Source: Agromyces terreus
Lineage (GTDB): Bacteria > Actinomycetota > Actinomycetes > Actinomycetales > Microbacteriaceae
Assembly: GCF_009749465.1 (NCBI RefSeq)
Contig: NZ_WBIS01000001.1
Coordinates: 434,001 to 498,000 of the forward strand
DNA: 64,000 bases
Direction: 5' to 3'
Program-made: the position numbers and the translations under genes
Shown here: positions 17,071 through 26,486 of the stretch, one piece after another
Layout: every line of letters begins with the position of its first letter
How positions within the stretch are numbered: position 1 is the stretch's first letter
The notes under the pieces: model-generated
Told to the model about the DNA's origin: nothing
Databases searched by the model: none
Seen by the model: only the letters and a program-made list of their open reading frames with translations

Positions 17071-17844
17071 CTACGCCGTGCCGTGATCGGCGTTGTAGCG
17101 GTCGAGCACCTCGTCGATGGGGGCGTCCAGCTGCAGGGCGCCCTTGTCGAGGTAGAGGCCGCGCGTGCAGAACCGGCGCAGGTCGCGCTCGTTGTGCGAC
17201 ACGAAGAACATCGTGCGCCCGCCCGCGAGGAGCTCCTCGATGCGCTTGTAGCACTTCTCGCGGAACGCCTTGTCGCCGACCGCCAGCACCTCGTCGACGA
17301 GCAGGATCGGCTCCTCGAGCTGCGAGATGACCGCGAAGGCGATGCGCACCTTCATGCCGCTCGACAGGTGCTTGTACGGGGTGTCGAGGAACGCGCCGAC
17401 GCCCGAGAACTCGACGATCTCGTCGAACTTCGCATCGATCTGCGGATTCGTCATGCCGTGCAGGCCCGCCGTGAGGTAGACGTTGTCGCGCACGGTCAGG
17501 TCGTCGACGAAGCCGCCGGTGATCTCGATGAGCGGCGCGACGCCGCCGGTGACCTCGACGGTGCCCTCGTCGGCGATCATCACGCCGGCGACGAGCTTCA
17601 GCAACGTCGACTTGCCCTGCCCGTTGCGCCCGACGACGCCGATCGCCTCGCCGGGGCGCACCGTGATCGACACGTCGCGCAGCGCCCAGAACTCGTCGGG
17701 CCGGGTGCGGCGCCGTCGCCCCGACAGCAGGTCCTTGAACGAGCGGCGGCCGCGTCGGTTGCGGCGGAAGCGGATGCCGAGTCCGTCGGTGCGAATCGCA
17801 TAGGGGGCGGTGATCTCGGGCGCGGCGGCCGTGGCATCCGTCAT
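17071..17844 (-). CDS. Polysaccharide/teichoic acid ABC exporter, ATP-binding subunit (TagH-like)
   Basis: 257 residues. Walker A is G-R-N-G-Q-G-K-S-T near residue 75, the signature is L-S-S-G-M-K-V-R (the S-S-G-M-K variant typical of polysaccharide exporters), and Walker B is L-L-V-D-E-V-L-A-V-G-D. It pairs with the permease just upstream on the same strand. The start codon overlaps the permease stop as ATGA and follows AAGGAG. The complex would move lipid-linked wall polymer across the membrane. Confidence 0.92.
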   Translation of the reverse strand: MTDATAAAPEITAPYAIRTDGLGIRFRRNRRGRRSFKDLLSGRRRRTRPDEFWALRDVSITVRPGEAIGVVGRNGQGKSTLLKLVAGVMIADEGTVEVTGGVAPLIEITGGFVDDLTVRDNVYLTAGLHGMTNPQIDAKFDEIVEFSGVGAFLDTPYKHLSSGMKVRIAFAVISQLEEPILLVDEVLAVGDKAFREKCYKRIEELLAGGRTMFFVSHNERDLRRFCTRGLYLDKGALQLDAPIDEVLDRYNADHGTA

Positions 17845-18656
17845 CAGATCTCCTTCAGCACCTGGCGCTGGCTGTTGCGGAACACGAGCAGCCCGACCGT
17901 GAGGATCGCCGCCGACATCAGCGCCGCGATGCCGACGTCGAACCAGTCGAGCTCCTGCGCGAAGAACGCCGAGCGGTACAGGCCGAAGATGCCCGACAGC
18001 GGGTTGAACGCGGCCCACACGTGTAGCTCGCTCGGCAGGTCGGCGACGCCGTAGATGATCGGCGAGGCGTAGAAGAGGAACCGCAGCGCGAGTTTGACCG
18101 CGCGCTCGAGGTCGCGGAAGAAGACGACGAGCGGCGCCACGATGAGGCAGACGCCGGCGGTCAGCACCGCCTGCAGCACGATGGCGAGCGGGAAGAGCGC
18201 GAGCTCCCAGCCGACCGACACCGGGAACACGATCGCGAACAGCGCGAGCACCGGCAGCGCGAGCAGGAACTCGATGCCCTTCGAGAGCACGATGCGATTG
18301 ACCCAGATGGTGCGGGGGATCATGGTCGAGCGCACGAGCTTCGCGTCCTTCAGGAACGCCCTGGTCGAGTCGGAGACCGCGCCGTTGAACCACATCCACG
18401 GCAGCAGCGCCGAGAGCAGGAACACGATGTAGGGCTGGGCGCCGACCGGGCGGTCGAACACCTGCGTGAAGACGAACCAGTAGATGCCGGCCATCACGAG
18501 CGGGTCGAGCACCGACCACACGTAGCCGAGCGCCGAGGTCGAGTAGCGCACCTTGAGGTCGCGCGTCGTGAGCAGCCAGAGGGAATGCCGGTAGCGCGAC
18601 CACCTGGTGCGCTGCAGCGGGTGGGCGTCGCCGTAGGCGACCGAGGCGGTGCTCAT
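17844..18656 (-). CDS. Polysaccharide/teichoic acid ABC exporter, permease subunit (TagG-like)
   Basis: 270 residues of the ABC-2 family with six predicted membrane helices. The N-terminal segment L-L-T-T-R-D-L-K-V-R-Y-S-T-S-A-L-G-Y-V-W-S (two runs joined) is characteristic of polysaccharide exporters: a cytoplasmic amphipathic helix ending in L-G-x-x-W. The start at 18656 is chosen because the longer frame runs into the divergent ECF gene and this ATG is where similarity to the family begins. It forms an operon with the ATPase. Confidence 0.9.
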   Translation of the reverse strand: MSTASVAYGDAHPLQRTRWSRYRHSLWLLTTRDLKVRYSTSALGYVWSVLDPLVMAGIYWFVFTQVFDRPVGAQPYIVFLLSALLPWMWFNGAVSDSTRAFLKDAKLVRSTMIPRTIWVNRIVLSKGIEFLLALPVLALFAIVFPVSVGWELALFPLAIVLQAVLTAGVCLIVAPLVVFFRDLERAVKLALRFLFYASPIIYGVADLPSELHVWAAFNPLSGIFGLYRSAFFAQELDWFDVGIAALMSAAILTVGLLVFRNSQRQVLKEI

Positions 18657-18732
18657 CACGATCTCATCGTAGATGCCGCGCGGCGGTAGGTTTGTAGCGG
18701 CGCCGCTCGAGGCGCCGTTTGAGAGGAGCGCC

Positions 18733-19281
18733 GTGCGGCGAACAACCACCCGGGTCCTGCTGAGCTGCGCGGCCATCGGCGTCGGCGGCGGGCTCGTCGC
18801 AGGCGCGTCCGGCTACCTCGCCGCGGCCTTCGCGGCGTTCGGGCCGTTGTTCTACGGCATCACCGTGGGCGCGCACTTCCTCCCGAGCATCGTGGCGCTC
18901 GCCCTGTTGAAGCGCCCGGGCACCGCGGTGCTCGCCGGCGTCATCGCCGGACTCGTGGGCGCGGTCTTCGCGCCCTGGTGGATCGGGCGCTTCGTCGGCA
19001 CCGGCCTGCTCGTCGGCGCGCTCGTCGAACTGCCGTTCCTCATCACGGCGTACCGCCGGTGGCAGCCGTGGATGTTCTACATCGCCGCGGTGTTCTCGGG
19101 CCTCGTGCTCGCCGTCGGCGTCTTCTTCGCGTTGGGGGCCGAGCACTACACGGTGTGGGCGTGGGCGATCGCCCTGCCGCTCTGGGTGCTGAGCCCCGTG
19201 CTGTTCACCTGGATCGGCCGGGTCATCGCGGCGAGGCTCGCCCGCGCGGGCGTCGCGCAGGCCGGCGCCGACGCGCCCTGA
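18733..19281 (+). CDS. ECF transporter S component, YkoE-like
   Basis: 182 residues, five or six hydrophobic helices. The pattern G-Y-L-A-A-A-F-A-A-F-G-P-L-F-Y-G-I and A-H-F-L-P-S-I-V-A near residue 50 resembles YkoE, the substrate-binding subunit for thiamine-precursor uptake. Substrate specificity is inferred. The T and A subunits are not in the window, so they must be shared or encoded elsewhere. The GTG start follows GAGAGGAG with 4-nt spacing. No TPP riboswitch is evident in the 76-nt upstream gap. Confidence 0.78.
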   Translation: MRRTTTRVLLSCAAIGVGGGLVAGASGYLAAAFAAFGPLFYGITVGAHFLPSIVALALLKRPGTAVLAGVIAGLVGAVFAPWWIGRFVGTGLLVGALVELPFLITAYRRWQPWMFYIAAVFSGLVLAVGVFFALGAEHYTVWAWAIALPLWVLSPVLFTWIGRVIAARLARAGVAQAGADAP

Positions 19282-19314
19282 GCCCTCGACCGCGCCGGGT
19301 CGCCGCAGACATGC

Positions 19315-19346
19315 GAAGAGCGGATGCCGCGTGGCATCCGCTCTTC
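19315..19346. terminator. Bidirectional terminator between convergent genes
   Basis: Perfect 14-bp stem (19315-19328 with 19333-19346) with a 4-nt loop between the ECF gene and the nucleotidyltransferase. Confidence 0.75.
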
Positions 19347-19379
19347 ACTGCTGTGGTGCTGCGACGCAGCGCCTCGTGA

Positions 19380-20072
19380 TCACACGAAGTGGTTGGCCCG
19401 CTCGAGGTCTTCGGCGAAGTCGATCTCGACGGCGTACAGGTCGGAGATGTCCATCGGCTCGACGAGCAGCCCGTTCTTCTCGATCGCGAGCTCGAGGCCG
19501 CGCTCGAAGTAGTCCTGGTCGCCCACGCGTCGCAGGTGCGCCAGGAACGCCGCCTTGTCGCGGCTCGAGATGTAGTTGATGCCGACGGCCTCGCCCAGCC
19601 CGCCCTTGACGGTCTTCGACAGCTCCTTGACGTAGCCCTCGGCGCTGATCGTGTACTTGACCTCTTCGTCGGAGACCTTGGCGTGGTTCACCGTGACGAA
19701 CGACTGGTCGCGTGCGATGAACGGCAGGGCGCGGTCGAGGATGCGCGGGTCGAAGACGACGTCGCCGTTCATCCAGAGCACGCCGCCCGACTGCGAGGCC
19801 TGCAGCGCGCGCATGAGGGACTTCGACGTGTTCGTCTGGTCGTACTCCTCGTTGTAGACGAAGGATGCCTGCGGGAACGCCTCGATGATGTGCTCGAGCT
19901 TGTAGCCCACGACGATGGTCACGTTGGCGGCGGAACCGAACGCGTGCTCGATGTTGTCGAACTGCTGGCGCATGATGGTGCGGCCGTCGCTGAGCTCGGT
20001 GAGCGGCTTGGGGAGGGATCGCCCGAGCCGGCTCCCCATGCCGGCCGCCAGAATCACGATCTGGGTGGTCAT
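19380..20072 (-). CDS. Nucleotidyltransferase (sugar/alcohol-phosphate NTP transferase)
   Basis: 230 residues of the GT-A-like NTP transferase fold. The N-terminal signature I-L-A-A-G-M-G-S-R-L-G with S-L-P-K-P-L (residues 6-23) and a metal-site M-N-G-D-V-V-F near 100 are intact. The short form resembles LicC-type choline-phosphate or inositol-phosphate cytidylyltransferases more than glucose-1-phosphate enzymes. It could make the CDP-activated alcohol used by the wall-polymer enzymes at 12.8-15.9 kb; that link is inference. A GAAGGAGAAG site precedes the ATG. Confidence 0.85.
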   Translation of the reverse strand: MTTQIVILAAGMGSRLGRSLPKPLTELSDGRTIMRQQFDNIEHAFGSAANVTIVVGYKLEHIIEAFPQASFVYNEEYDQTNTSKSLMRALQASQSGGVLWMNGDVVFDPRILDRALPFIARDQSFVTVNHAKVSDEEVKYTISAEGYVKELSKTVKGGLGEAVGINYISSRDKAAFLAHLRRVGDQDYFERGLELAIEKNGLLVEPMDISDLYAVEIDFAEDLERANHFV

Positions 20073-20326
20073 TGCTTCTCCTTCGATGGTTCGGACTCCG
20101 CGAAACCCCGATCGAGCGTGGCTCGTGACGAGAATTTACGTGCGGTTCATCCGGAAGATCTGTTGAAGACACACCGTTATGCCGATCTCCAGCGTAGCGG
20201 GCGGGGGGTGGATCGCGCTGAACGAGTTCTCGGTCGTAGTCGGATCGTGATGCGGTGCACAGGGAATGCACAGCGGCCGAGGGCGCGCCGAGCCGCTCTC
20301 GGGCGCGCCGCGAGCACTGAGGTTGG

Positions 20327-20332
20327 TAGGTT
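20327..20332 (+). promoter_or_regulatory. -10 element of the ABC ATPase gene
   Basis: TAGGTT, 6 nt before the GTG at 20339. The rest of the 266-nt divergent region upstream shows no other clear element. Confidence 0.5.
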
Positions 20333-20338
20333 GTCTGG

Positions 20339-22306
20339 GTGACTTCCGTTTCGCGCTCAGAACACGACGACGAAACTCCCGAAGGCACGGGCACGGGGGT
20401 GTCTGCCGAGGGGGGAGCGACCGGCGCGCGCCCCGGCGGGGGCGGCTCCGGTGCGTCGACGCCGGCCAAGCGCCCCGCCGCACGCCGTCCGGCCGCGAAG
20501 AAGACGGCCGCCGCCCCGGCGCCCGATGCCGCATCCGACGGCTCCGACGCGGATGCCCCCGCCGGCGCGTCCGCGGCGAAGCCCCCCGCGAAGCGCGCCC
20601 CCGCGAAGAAGCCGCCGGTCAAGCGCGCGCCCGCGAAGCGCACCTCCGGCACCGCTTCCGACAAGCCGACCGGCGACGCCGCGCAGAGCCCCGAGCCCGA
20701 GCAGGTCTCCAAGCGCACCGCGGCATCCCGCGAGGCGTCGGCGGGTGCGGCATCCGCGCGCAGCACCTCGGCGAGATCCGCGCGTTCGACGCGCGCGACC
20801 GTCAAGACCGATGCGCCGAGCGCGCGCAGCCGCGCGGCGTCCGACGCCGCGAAGAAGCGGCAGACGCAGCGCGTCGCGGCCTCGACGGCCACCGAGACCA
20901 CGGCGGCCGAGCGGCCGGCGCGCAAGCCCGTTGCGGCTCCCGCGCCCCCGGCGCCCCCCGCGCCTGTCGTCGAGACCGTGCCCCCGGCGGTGGCCGATGC
21001 CGGCGCGGTCGATGCCGTCGACGAGACGACGACCGAGCGCACCGTGGCGCCCGAGGCGAAGAAGTCCCGGTTCTCCTCGCGTTCGGGTGCAGCGGCGACC
21101 GCTGCAGCGGCGACGGCCGGGGCGGATGCTGCGGCCTCGACGGGTTCACCGACGGCCGAGGCCGCACCCGAGGCGGATGCCGCCCCGCAGGTCGAGGTCG
21201 CCTCCGAACCCGTGATCGCGGCGGAGCCGGAGCCGGAGCCGGAGCCCGAGCCCGAGCCCGAGCCCGTCGTCGTCGTGCCCGAGGTCGCGCTCGCGGCGGA
21301 GGCCGCGTCGGCGGCCGACGCCGACGCCGCACCCGAGGCCGAGGCCCGACCCGAGCCCGCAGCCGAAGACCGGGCCGCGGTCGCAGCCGCTCCCACGGCG
21401 GATGCGGTCCGGGAGGCAGAGGCCGACCGATCGCACGACGTCGCGGTCGCCGTGATCGCGGCGACGTCGAAGTCGAGCGTGAAGAAGTCCTCGCCGCGCA
21501 AGAAGCGCACGCTCCGCGTCGCCAGGGCCGCGCCGCCCGCCGACGCCCCGCGCGTGCTCGCGGTCGACGGACTCGTCAAGCAGTTCGGCGGCAACACGGC
21601 GGTCGACCACATCTCGCTCGACGTGCGGGCAGGCTCCTTCTACGGCATCGTCGGACCGAACGGCGCGGGCAAGACCACGACGCTGTCGATGGTCACCGGC
21701 CTGCTGCGACCCGACGCGGGCACCGTGCGCATCAACGACGTCGACGCGTGGGCCGACCCGCAGGCGGCCAAGCGCGCCACGGGCGTGCTGCCCGACCGGC
21801 TCCGGCTCTTCGACCGGCTCACCGGCGCCCAGCTCCTCTCCTATTCGGGAACGCTGCGCGGGCTCGACAACCGCACCGTCCGCGAGCGCAGCGCCGACCT
21901 CATCGCGGCCTTCGGACTCGACGACGCCGTCGACCGGCTCGTCGCCGACTACTCGGCGGGCATGACGAAGAAGATCGCGCTCGCCTGCGCCATGATCCAC
22001 GCGCCCCGGCTGCTCGTGCTCGACGAACCGTTCGAGTCGGTCGACCCGGTCTCGGCCGCGAACCTGACGGACATCCTCGAGCGGTACGTCGGCGGCGGCG
22101 GCACGGTCGTGCTCTCCAGCCACGGCATGGACCTCATCGAGCGGGTGTGCGACTCGGCGGCCATCATCGTGGGCGGCCGGGTGCTGGCATCCGGAACGCT
22201 CGACGAGGTCCGCGCCGGACAGACCCTCGAAGATCGATTCGTCGAACTCGCCGGCGGGCGCTCGGCAGCGGAAGGCATGGAATGGTTGCACAGTTTCTCC
22301 GACTGA
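20339..22306 (+). CDS. ABC transporter ATP-binding protein with a 400-residue disordered N-terminal extension
   Basis: 655 residues. Residues 1-400 are low complexity: Ala/Pro/Lys-rich blocks, basic repeats, and an E-P-E-P-E-P tract. The ATPase occupies about 405-655, with Walker A G-P-N-G-A-G-K-T-T, signature Y-S-A-G-M and Walker B L-L-V-L-D-E-P. Only the last 250 residues match the usual family length. The gene overlaps the permease downstream by 25 bp, so the two form one exporter of unknown substrate. The extension resembles histone-like basic tails and may be a tether; this is inference. Confidence 0.87.
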   Translation: MTSVSRSEHDDETPEGTGTGVSAEGGATGARPGGGGSGASTPAKRPAARRPAAKKTAAAPAPDAASDGSDADAPAGASAAKPPAKRAPAKKPPVKRAPAKRTSGTASDKPTGDAAQSPEPEQVSKRTAASREASAGAASARSTSARSARSTRATVKTDAPSARSRAASDAAKKRQTQRVAASTATETTAAERPARKPVAAPAPPAPPAPVVETVPPAVADAGAVDAVDETTTERTVAPEAKKSRFSSRSGAAATAAAATAGADAAASTGSPTAEAAPEADAAPQVEVASEPVIAAEPEPEPEPEPEPEPVVVVPEVALAAEAASAADADAAPEAEARPEPAAEDRAAVAAAPTADAVREAEADRSHDVAVAVIAATSKSSVKKSSPRKKRTLRVARAAPPADAPRVLAVDGLVKQFGGNTAVDHISLDVRAGSFYGIVGPNGAGKTTTLSMVTGLLRPDAGTVRINDVDAWADPQAAKRATGVLPDRLRLFDRLTGAQLLSYSGTLRGLDNRTVRERSADLIAAFGLDDAVDRLVADYSAGMTKKIALACAMIHAPRLLVLDEPFESVDPVSAANLTDILERYVGGGGTVVLSSHGMDLIERVCDSAAIIVGGRVLASGTLDEVRAGQTLEDRFVELAGGRSAAEGMEWLHSFSD

Positions 22307-23856
22307 AACTGCGCCTGCTCGGCAACATCTTCCAGCGCAGCCCATGGCAGGTCGTGGGCGTCTCGCTGGGACTCGTCTACGGGCTGGGCCTCGCGGCGCT
22401 GCTGTTCGCCGCGCTCGTGGGCCTTCGCACCGTCGAGGAGGTCGCGGTCATCCGCGACGTGCTCATCGTCGCCGGCAGTGCGACGATGCTCGGATTCATC
22501 GTGTTCCCGCTCCTCTTCGGCATCGACGACACGATGGACCCGCGGCGCTTCGCCCTCTTCGGGATCCCCGACCGCACGCTCGCCCTGGGCCTCGCGCTGT
22601 CCGCCGCGATCGGCATCCCGGCGACGGCGCTCGGCATCGTGCTGCTCGGCACGGTCGTGACGTGGTCGCGCGGCATCGGCGAGACGCTGCTCGCGATCGT
22701 CGGCGCCGCGCTCGCCTTCGCCACGTGCCTGCTCTTCAGCCGGGTGGCGACCTCGATCGCGTCCCTGCTGCTGTCCACGCGGCGTGCGAAGGAGATCGGC
22801 GGGGTCCTCGGCCTCGTCGTCGTGGTGGCCCTGTCGCCTGTGATCGTGGTGCTGCTGAGCATCGACTGGGCCGAGAACGGCCTGCTGGTGCTCGAGGGCA
22901 TCGCCGGACTGCTCGGCTGGACGCCGCTCGGCGCCGCGTTCGCCGTGCCCGGTGACGCGGCCTCCGGCCTGTGGGGCCCCGCCGTCCTGAAACTGCTGAT
23001 CGCCGGTGCGAGCCTCTGGGTGCTGTGGCTCGCATGGCGCGCGCTCGTCTCGCGCATGCTCGTCACCCCGGGTCGGGAGGCGTCCGCCAGACAGTACCGC
23101 GGGCTCGGCTGGTTCGACCGCATGCCGCACACGCCGGCCGGAGCCGTGGCCGCGCGCAGCTTCACGTACTGGGGTCGCGACGCACGGTACTGGGTCTCGC
23201 TCGTGATGCTCCCGCTGGTGCCGCTGCTGGTGCTCGTGCCGCTGACGCTCGCCGGGTTCCCCATCGGGGTGACCGCGCTCATCCCCGTCCCGCTGGTGTG
23301 CCTGCTGCTCGGCTGGACCCTGCACAACGACACCGCCTACGACAGCACCGCCGTCTGGCTGCACATCGTCTCCGGCGTGCGGGGTTCCGCCGACCGGCTC
23401 GGCCGTCTCGTGCCCGTGCTCGTCGGCGGCGTCCTCGTGATCGGCGTCGGGTCGGCGGTCACGCTCCTGGCCCTCGACGACGACACCGTGCTGCCCTCGC
23501 TCATCGGCGTGAGCACCGCGCTGCTGCTCGGCGGGCTCGGCATCGGATCGATCGGCTCGGCCTGGCTCCCGTATCCCGCGGTCAAGCCGGGGGACTCGCC
23601 GTTCCAACAGCCGCAGTCGACCGGGACCGTTTCGGCGCTCGTGCAGTCGCTCACCATGCTCGGCTCGGCGCTCGTCGCCGCCCCCGCGGTCTGGTTCGCC
23701 TACCTCGGGCTCACCGACGACGTCCGTTGGCACGCGCTCTCGTTCATGGCGGGCACCGGTGCCGGCCTGCTGGTGCTCGTCGTCGGCATCCTCGCGGGCG
23801 GGCGCATCTTCGATCGGCGTGGGCCCGAGATCCTCGGTTCGGCGCTGCGCGCCTGA
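22282..23856 (+). CDS. ABC transporter permease
   Basis: 524 residues, almost entirely hydrophobic, with 10-12 predicted membrane helices. It has no recognisable motif beyond ABC-2-like topology, with I-D-D-T-M-D-P-R-R-F near residue 80. The start is an ATG after GGAAGG, inside the 3' end of the ATPase gene, so translation is coupled. Partner of the preceding ATPase; substrate unknown. Confidence 0.85.
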   Translation: MVAQFLRLKLRLLGNIFQRSPWQVVGVSLGLVYGLGLAALLFAALVGLRTVEEVAVIRDVLIVAGSATMLGFIVFPLLFGIDDTMDPRRFALFGIPDRTLALGLALSAAIGIPATALGIVLLGTVVTWSRGIGETLLAIVGAALAFATCLLFSRVATSIASLLLSTRRAKEIGGVLGLVVVVALSPVIVVLLSIDWAENGLLVLEGIAGLLGWTPLGAAFAVPGDAASGLWGPAVLKLLIAGASLWVLWLAWRALVSRMLVTPGREASARQYRGLGWFDRMPHTPAGAVAARSFTYWGRDARYWVSLVMLPLVPLLVLVPLTLAGFPIGVTALIPVPLVCLLLGWTLHNDTAYDSTAVWLHIVSGVRGSADRLGRLVPVLVGGVLVIGVGSAVTLLALDDDTVLPSLIGVSTALLLGGLGIGSIGSAWLPYPAVKPGDSPFQQPQSTGTVSALVQSLTMLGSALVAAPAVWFAYLGLTDDVRWHALSFMAGTGAGLLVLVVGILAGGRIFDRRGPEILGSALRA

Positions 23857-23888
23857 TCGGGCACGGCCGGGCCTGCGCCCGGAGCACG

Positions 23889-23894
23889 TAGAAT
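23889..23894 (+). promoter_or_regulatory. -10 element of the DUF3039 gene
   Basis: TAGAAT, close to the TATAAT consensus, ends 6 nt before the ATG. Confidence 0.6.
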
Positions 23895-23900
23895 CGGGTC

Positions 23901-24188
23901 ATGATCGCGCCCGTCTCCGCCAGCATCGCCGACCCCGACTCCACGGGCGGCGGCACCTCGGTCCTCGACCGCGAGCTCGAGAAGCTCCTGCAAGACGAGG
24001 CGATCGAGCCTGGCGATCACGAGCGCTTCTCGCACTACGTGAAGAAGGAGAAGATCCTCGAGTCCGCGATGACCGGCAAGCCGGTCAAGGCGCTCTGCGG
24101 CAAGAAGTGGACCCCGGGCCGCGACCCCGAGAAGTTCCCGGTGTGCCCGACCTGCAAAGAGATCTACGAGCGCATGAAGAAGGGCTGA
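23901..24188 (+). CDS. DUF3039 domain-containing protein
   Basis: 95-residue actinobacterial protein of unknown function. A conserved H-E-R-F-S-H-Y-V-K-K motif lies near residue 40. The C-terminal half has L-C-G-K-K-W and C-P-T-C, which could bind one zinc. It is small, basic and soluble, without a signal peptide. It stands alone between an ABC permease and the convergent pncB. Confidence 0.85.
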   Translation: MIAPVSASIADPDSTGGGTSVLDRELEKLLQDEAIEPGDHERFSHYVKKEKILESAMTGKPVKALCGKKWTPGRDPEKFPVCPTCKEIYERMKKG

Positions 24189-24245
24189 GCCCGACTCGGC
24201 TCCGGCCTCGGCAGACGCGTCACCGGACGGCCGCCAGGCTGTGCC

Positions 24246-25565
24246 TCACCGGTAGCTGGTCGGGATCGCGGCCTCGCCGCGGCCCAGACGGAACGCCTCG
24301 ATCGGCAGTTCCTGCATCGCCTCCGCGCGATGCGCCCGCGCGGCCGCGGTGCCGGCGGTGCCCAGGTGGGCGGCATCCGCGACGCCGTCGCGCATGAGCG
24401 GCACCATGAGCGCGCGCAGACGCGAGCCCGGTTCGAACTCGGCCGCACCGCCGGGCCCGTCTCCGACGAAGACGAGCTCTTCGCGCGCGGTTCGCGTGGA
24501 ATCGAGCCGTCGAGCCGCGTTCTTGCGCCCCCCGACGCTCGCCTTCGCCGTCGAGGCCTTCGCGACCGCGACCCACTCGCCCGCGTCGTCGCGGCGGGCG
24601 ACCAGCTTGTAGACCATGCCCGCGGCGGGCGCGCCCGATCCGGTGACGACCGAGGTGCCCACGCCGTAGGAATCCACCGGTGCCCCCGAGAGGCCGGCGA
24701 TGGTGAACTCGTCGAGGTCGCTCGTGACGGTGATCTTCGTGTGCACCGCACCGAGGTCGTCGAGCTGTTCGCGCACCGCGGCGACCACGGTGGGCAGGTC
24801 GCCGGAGTCGATGCGGACCGCGCCGAGCTCGGGCCCGGCCACGCGCACCGCGAGCTCGACGCCCTCGCGGATGTCGTAGGTGTCGACGAGGAGCGTGGTC
24901 TTCGGGCCGAATGCCGCGACCTGCGCCCGGAAGGCATCCTCTTCCGAGTCGTGCAGCAGGGTGAACGCGTGCGCGGCGGTGCCCATGGTCGGGATGCCCC
25001 AGGTGCGGCCCGCCTCGAGGTTCGAGGTCGCGTCGAAGCCGCCGATGTACGCGGCACGCGCGGCGGCGACGGCCGAACGCTCGTTGGTGCGCCGCGACCC
25101 CATCTCGGCGATCGGCCTGCCGAGCGCGACCGACGCCATGCGGGCCGCGGCGCTCGCGACGGACGAGTCGAAGTTGAGGGTCGAGAGCACGAGCGTCTCG
25201 AGCACGACGGCCTCGGCGAAACTCGCCTCGATGCTGAGCAGCGGGGACCCGGGGAAGTAGACCTCGCCCTCGCGGTAGCCGTGGATGTCGCCGCTGAAAC
25301 GGTAGTCGGCGAGCCAGTCGAGCGTCTCGGGCCGCACGACCTCGTGCTCGCGCAGCCAGTCGAGCTCGGGGTCCTCGAAGCGGAAGCGATCGATCAACTC
25401 GAGCAGGCGGCCCGTGCCCGCGACGACGCCGTAGCGGCGACCGTCGGGCAGGCGGCGCGCGAAGGCCTCGAAGAGGCTCTCCCGATGCGCGGTGCCGTCG
25501 CGGAGCGCGGCATCCACCATGGTGAGCTCGTATCGATCGGTGAACAACGCAGCTGACCCGGTCAC
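24246..25565 (-). CDS. pncB: Nicotinate phosphoribosyltransferase
   Basis: 439 residues. It converts nicotinate, PRPP and ATP to nicotinate mononucleotide in the Preiss-Handler route to NAD. Landmarks: F-T-D-R-Y-E-L-T-M at the N-terminus, E-M-G-S-R-R-T then [11 protein letters not shown] near 155-180, and R-I-D-S-G-D-L near 255. The GTG start lies 6 nt after TAGGCT, and the message is probably leaderless. Divergent from murI, with only 60 bp between the starts. Confidence 0.93.
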   Translation of the reverse strand: MTGSAALFTDRYELTMVDAALRDGTAHRESLFEAFARRLPDGRRYGVVAGTGRLLELIDRFRFEDPELDWLREHEVVRPETLDWLADYRFSGDIHGYREGEVYFPGSPLLSIEASFAEAVVLETLVLSTLNFDSSVASAAARMASVALGRPIAEMGSRRTNERSAVAAARAAYIGGFDATSNLEAGRTWGIPTMGTAAHAFTLLHDSEEDAFRAQVAAFGPKTTLLVDTYDIREGVELAVRVAGPELGAVRIDSGDLPTVVAAVREQLDDLGAVHTKITVTSDLDEFTIAGLSGAPVDSYGVGTSVVTGSGAPAAGMVYKLVARRDDAGEWVAVAKASTAKASVGGRKNAARRLDSTRTAREELVFVGDGPGGAAEFEPGSRLRALMVPLMRDGVADAAHLGTAGTAAARAHRAEAMQELPIEAFRLGRGEAAIPTSYR

Positions 25566-25571
25566 CCGGTC

Positions 25572-25577
25572 AGCCTA
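25572..25577 (-). promoter_or_regulatory. -10 element of pncB
   Basis: TAGGCT on the minus strand, 6 nt before the GTG of pncB. Confidence 0.55.
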
Positions 25578-25611
25578 CTTGCCCGGTGGGCGTGGTCACG
25601 CCGCCCTCGCC

Positions 25612-25617
25612 TAAGCT
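25612..25617 (+). promoter_or_regulatory. -10 element of murI
   Basis: TAAGCT, 8 nt before the murI GTG. With the pncB element it forms a compact divergent promoter region. Confidence 0.5.
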
Positions 25618-25625
25618 GGTCAGTT

Positions 25626-26486
25626 GTGACGGATGCACCGATCGGGATCTTCGACTCCGGCGTCGGCGGGCTCACGGTGGCCCGAGCCGTGAAAGACCAG
25701 CTGCCCAACGAGTCGATCCTCTACATCGGCGACCTCGAGCACTCGCCGTACGGCCCGAAGCGCATCGCCGACGTCCGCGGCTACGCGCTCGCGGTCCTCG
25801 ACGACCTCGTCGCGCAGGGCGTGAAGATGCTCGTCATCGCCTGCAACACGGCATCCTCCGCCATGCTGCGCGACGCGCGCGAACGCTACGAGGTGCCGGT
25901 GGTCGAGGTGATTCAGCCGGCCGTGCGCCGTGCCGTGGCGACGACCCGCAACGGCCGGGTCGGGGTCATCGGCACGGCCGGCACGATCTCGTCGCGCGCC
26001 TACGACGACGCGTTCGCGGCCGCGCCCCACCTCGACCTGCACACGGTCGCCTGCCCGCGGTTCGTCGAGTTCGTCGAGGCGGGCGTCACGAGCGGCGACG
26101 AACTGCTCGCCGTCGCCGAGGAGTACCTCGCGCCGCTCCGCACGGCCGACGTCGACACCCTGGTGCTCGGTTGCACGCACTACCCGTTCCTGAAGGGTGC
26201 GATCTCGTACGTCATGGGCGAGCGGGTGTCGCTCGTGTCGAGCGACGTCGAGACCGCCAACGACGTCTACCGCGTGCTGGTGAGCACCGGCATGGAGCGC
26301 CGCGCCGCGACACCGCCCACCTACCGCTACGAGGCGACGGGCGGCTCCACGAGCGCGTTCCTCGACCTCGCCCACCGACTCATCGCCCCCGAGATCCCGA
26401 GCGTCGAGCTCGTGCACACGGGTGCCGTGACCATCCCCGACCGCGCCGTCATCGAGCGCGGCCGACTTCGACAGGAGAACGCATGA
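25626..26486 (+). CDS. murI: Glutamate racemase
   Basis: 286 residues. It supplies D-glutamate for peptidoglycan. Both catalytic cysteines are present: C-N-T-A-S-S-A at residue 73 and G-C-T-H-Y-P at residue 183. The N-terminal [12 protein letters not shown] is the family signature. First gene of a tight murI-rph-rdgB operon; its stop overlaps the rph start as ATGA. Confidence 0.95.
   Translation: MTDAPIGIFDSGVGGLTVARAVKDQLPNESILYIGDLEHSPYGPKRIADVRGYALAVLDDLVAQGVKMLVIACNTASSAMLRDARERYEVPVVEVIQPAVRRAVATTRNGRVGVIGTAGTISSRAYDDAFAAAPHLDLHTVACPRFVEFVEAGVTSGDELLAVAEEYLAPLRTADVDTLVLGCTHYPFLKGAISYVMGERVSLVSSDVETANDVYRVLVSTGMERRAATPPTYRYEATGGSTSAFLDLAHRLIAPEIPSVELVHTGAVTIPDRAVIERGRLRQENA

Noticed and set aside
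18657..18732. Thiamine riboswitch upstream of the YkoE-like gene
   Set aside because: The gap is only 76 nt and shows no TPP-aptamer consensus.
19345..21612. Open frame of 755 codons on the minus strand
   Set aside because: Antisense of the low-complexity ABC ATPase head, Ala/Ser/Gly-rich without domains. Only the nucleotidyltransferase part of this strand is real, and that is in another frame.
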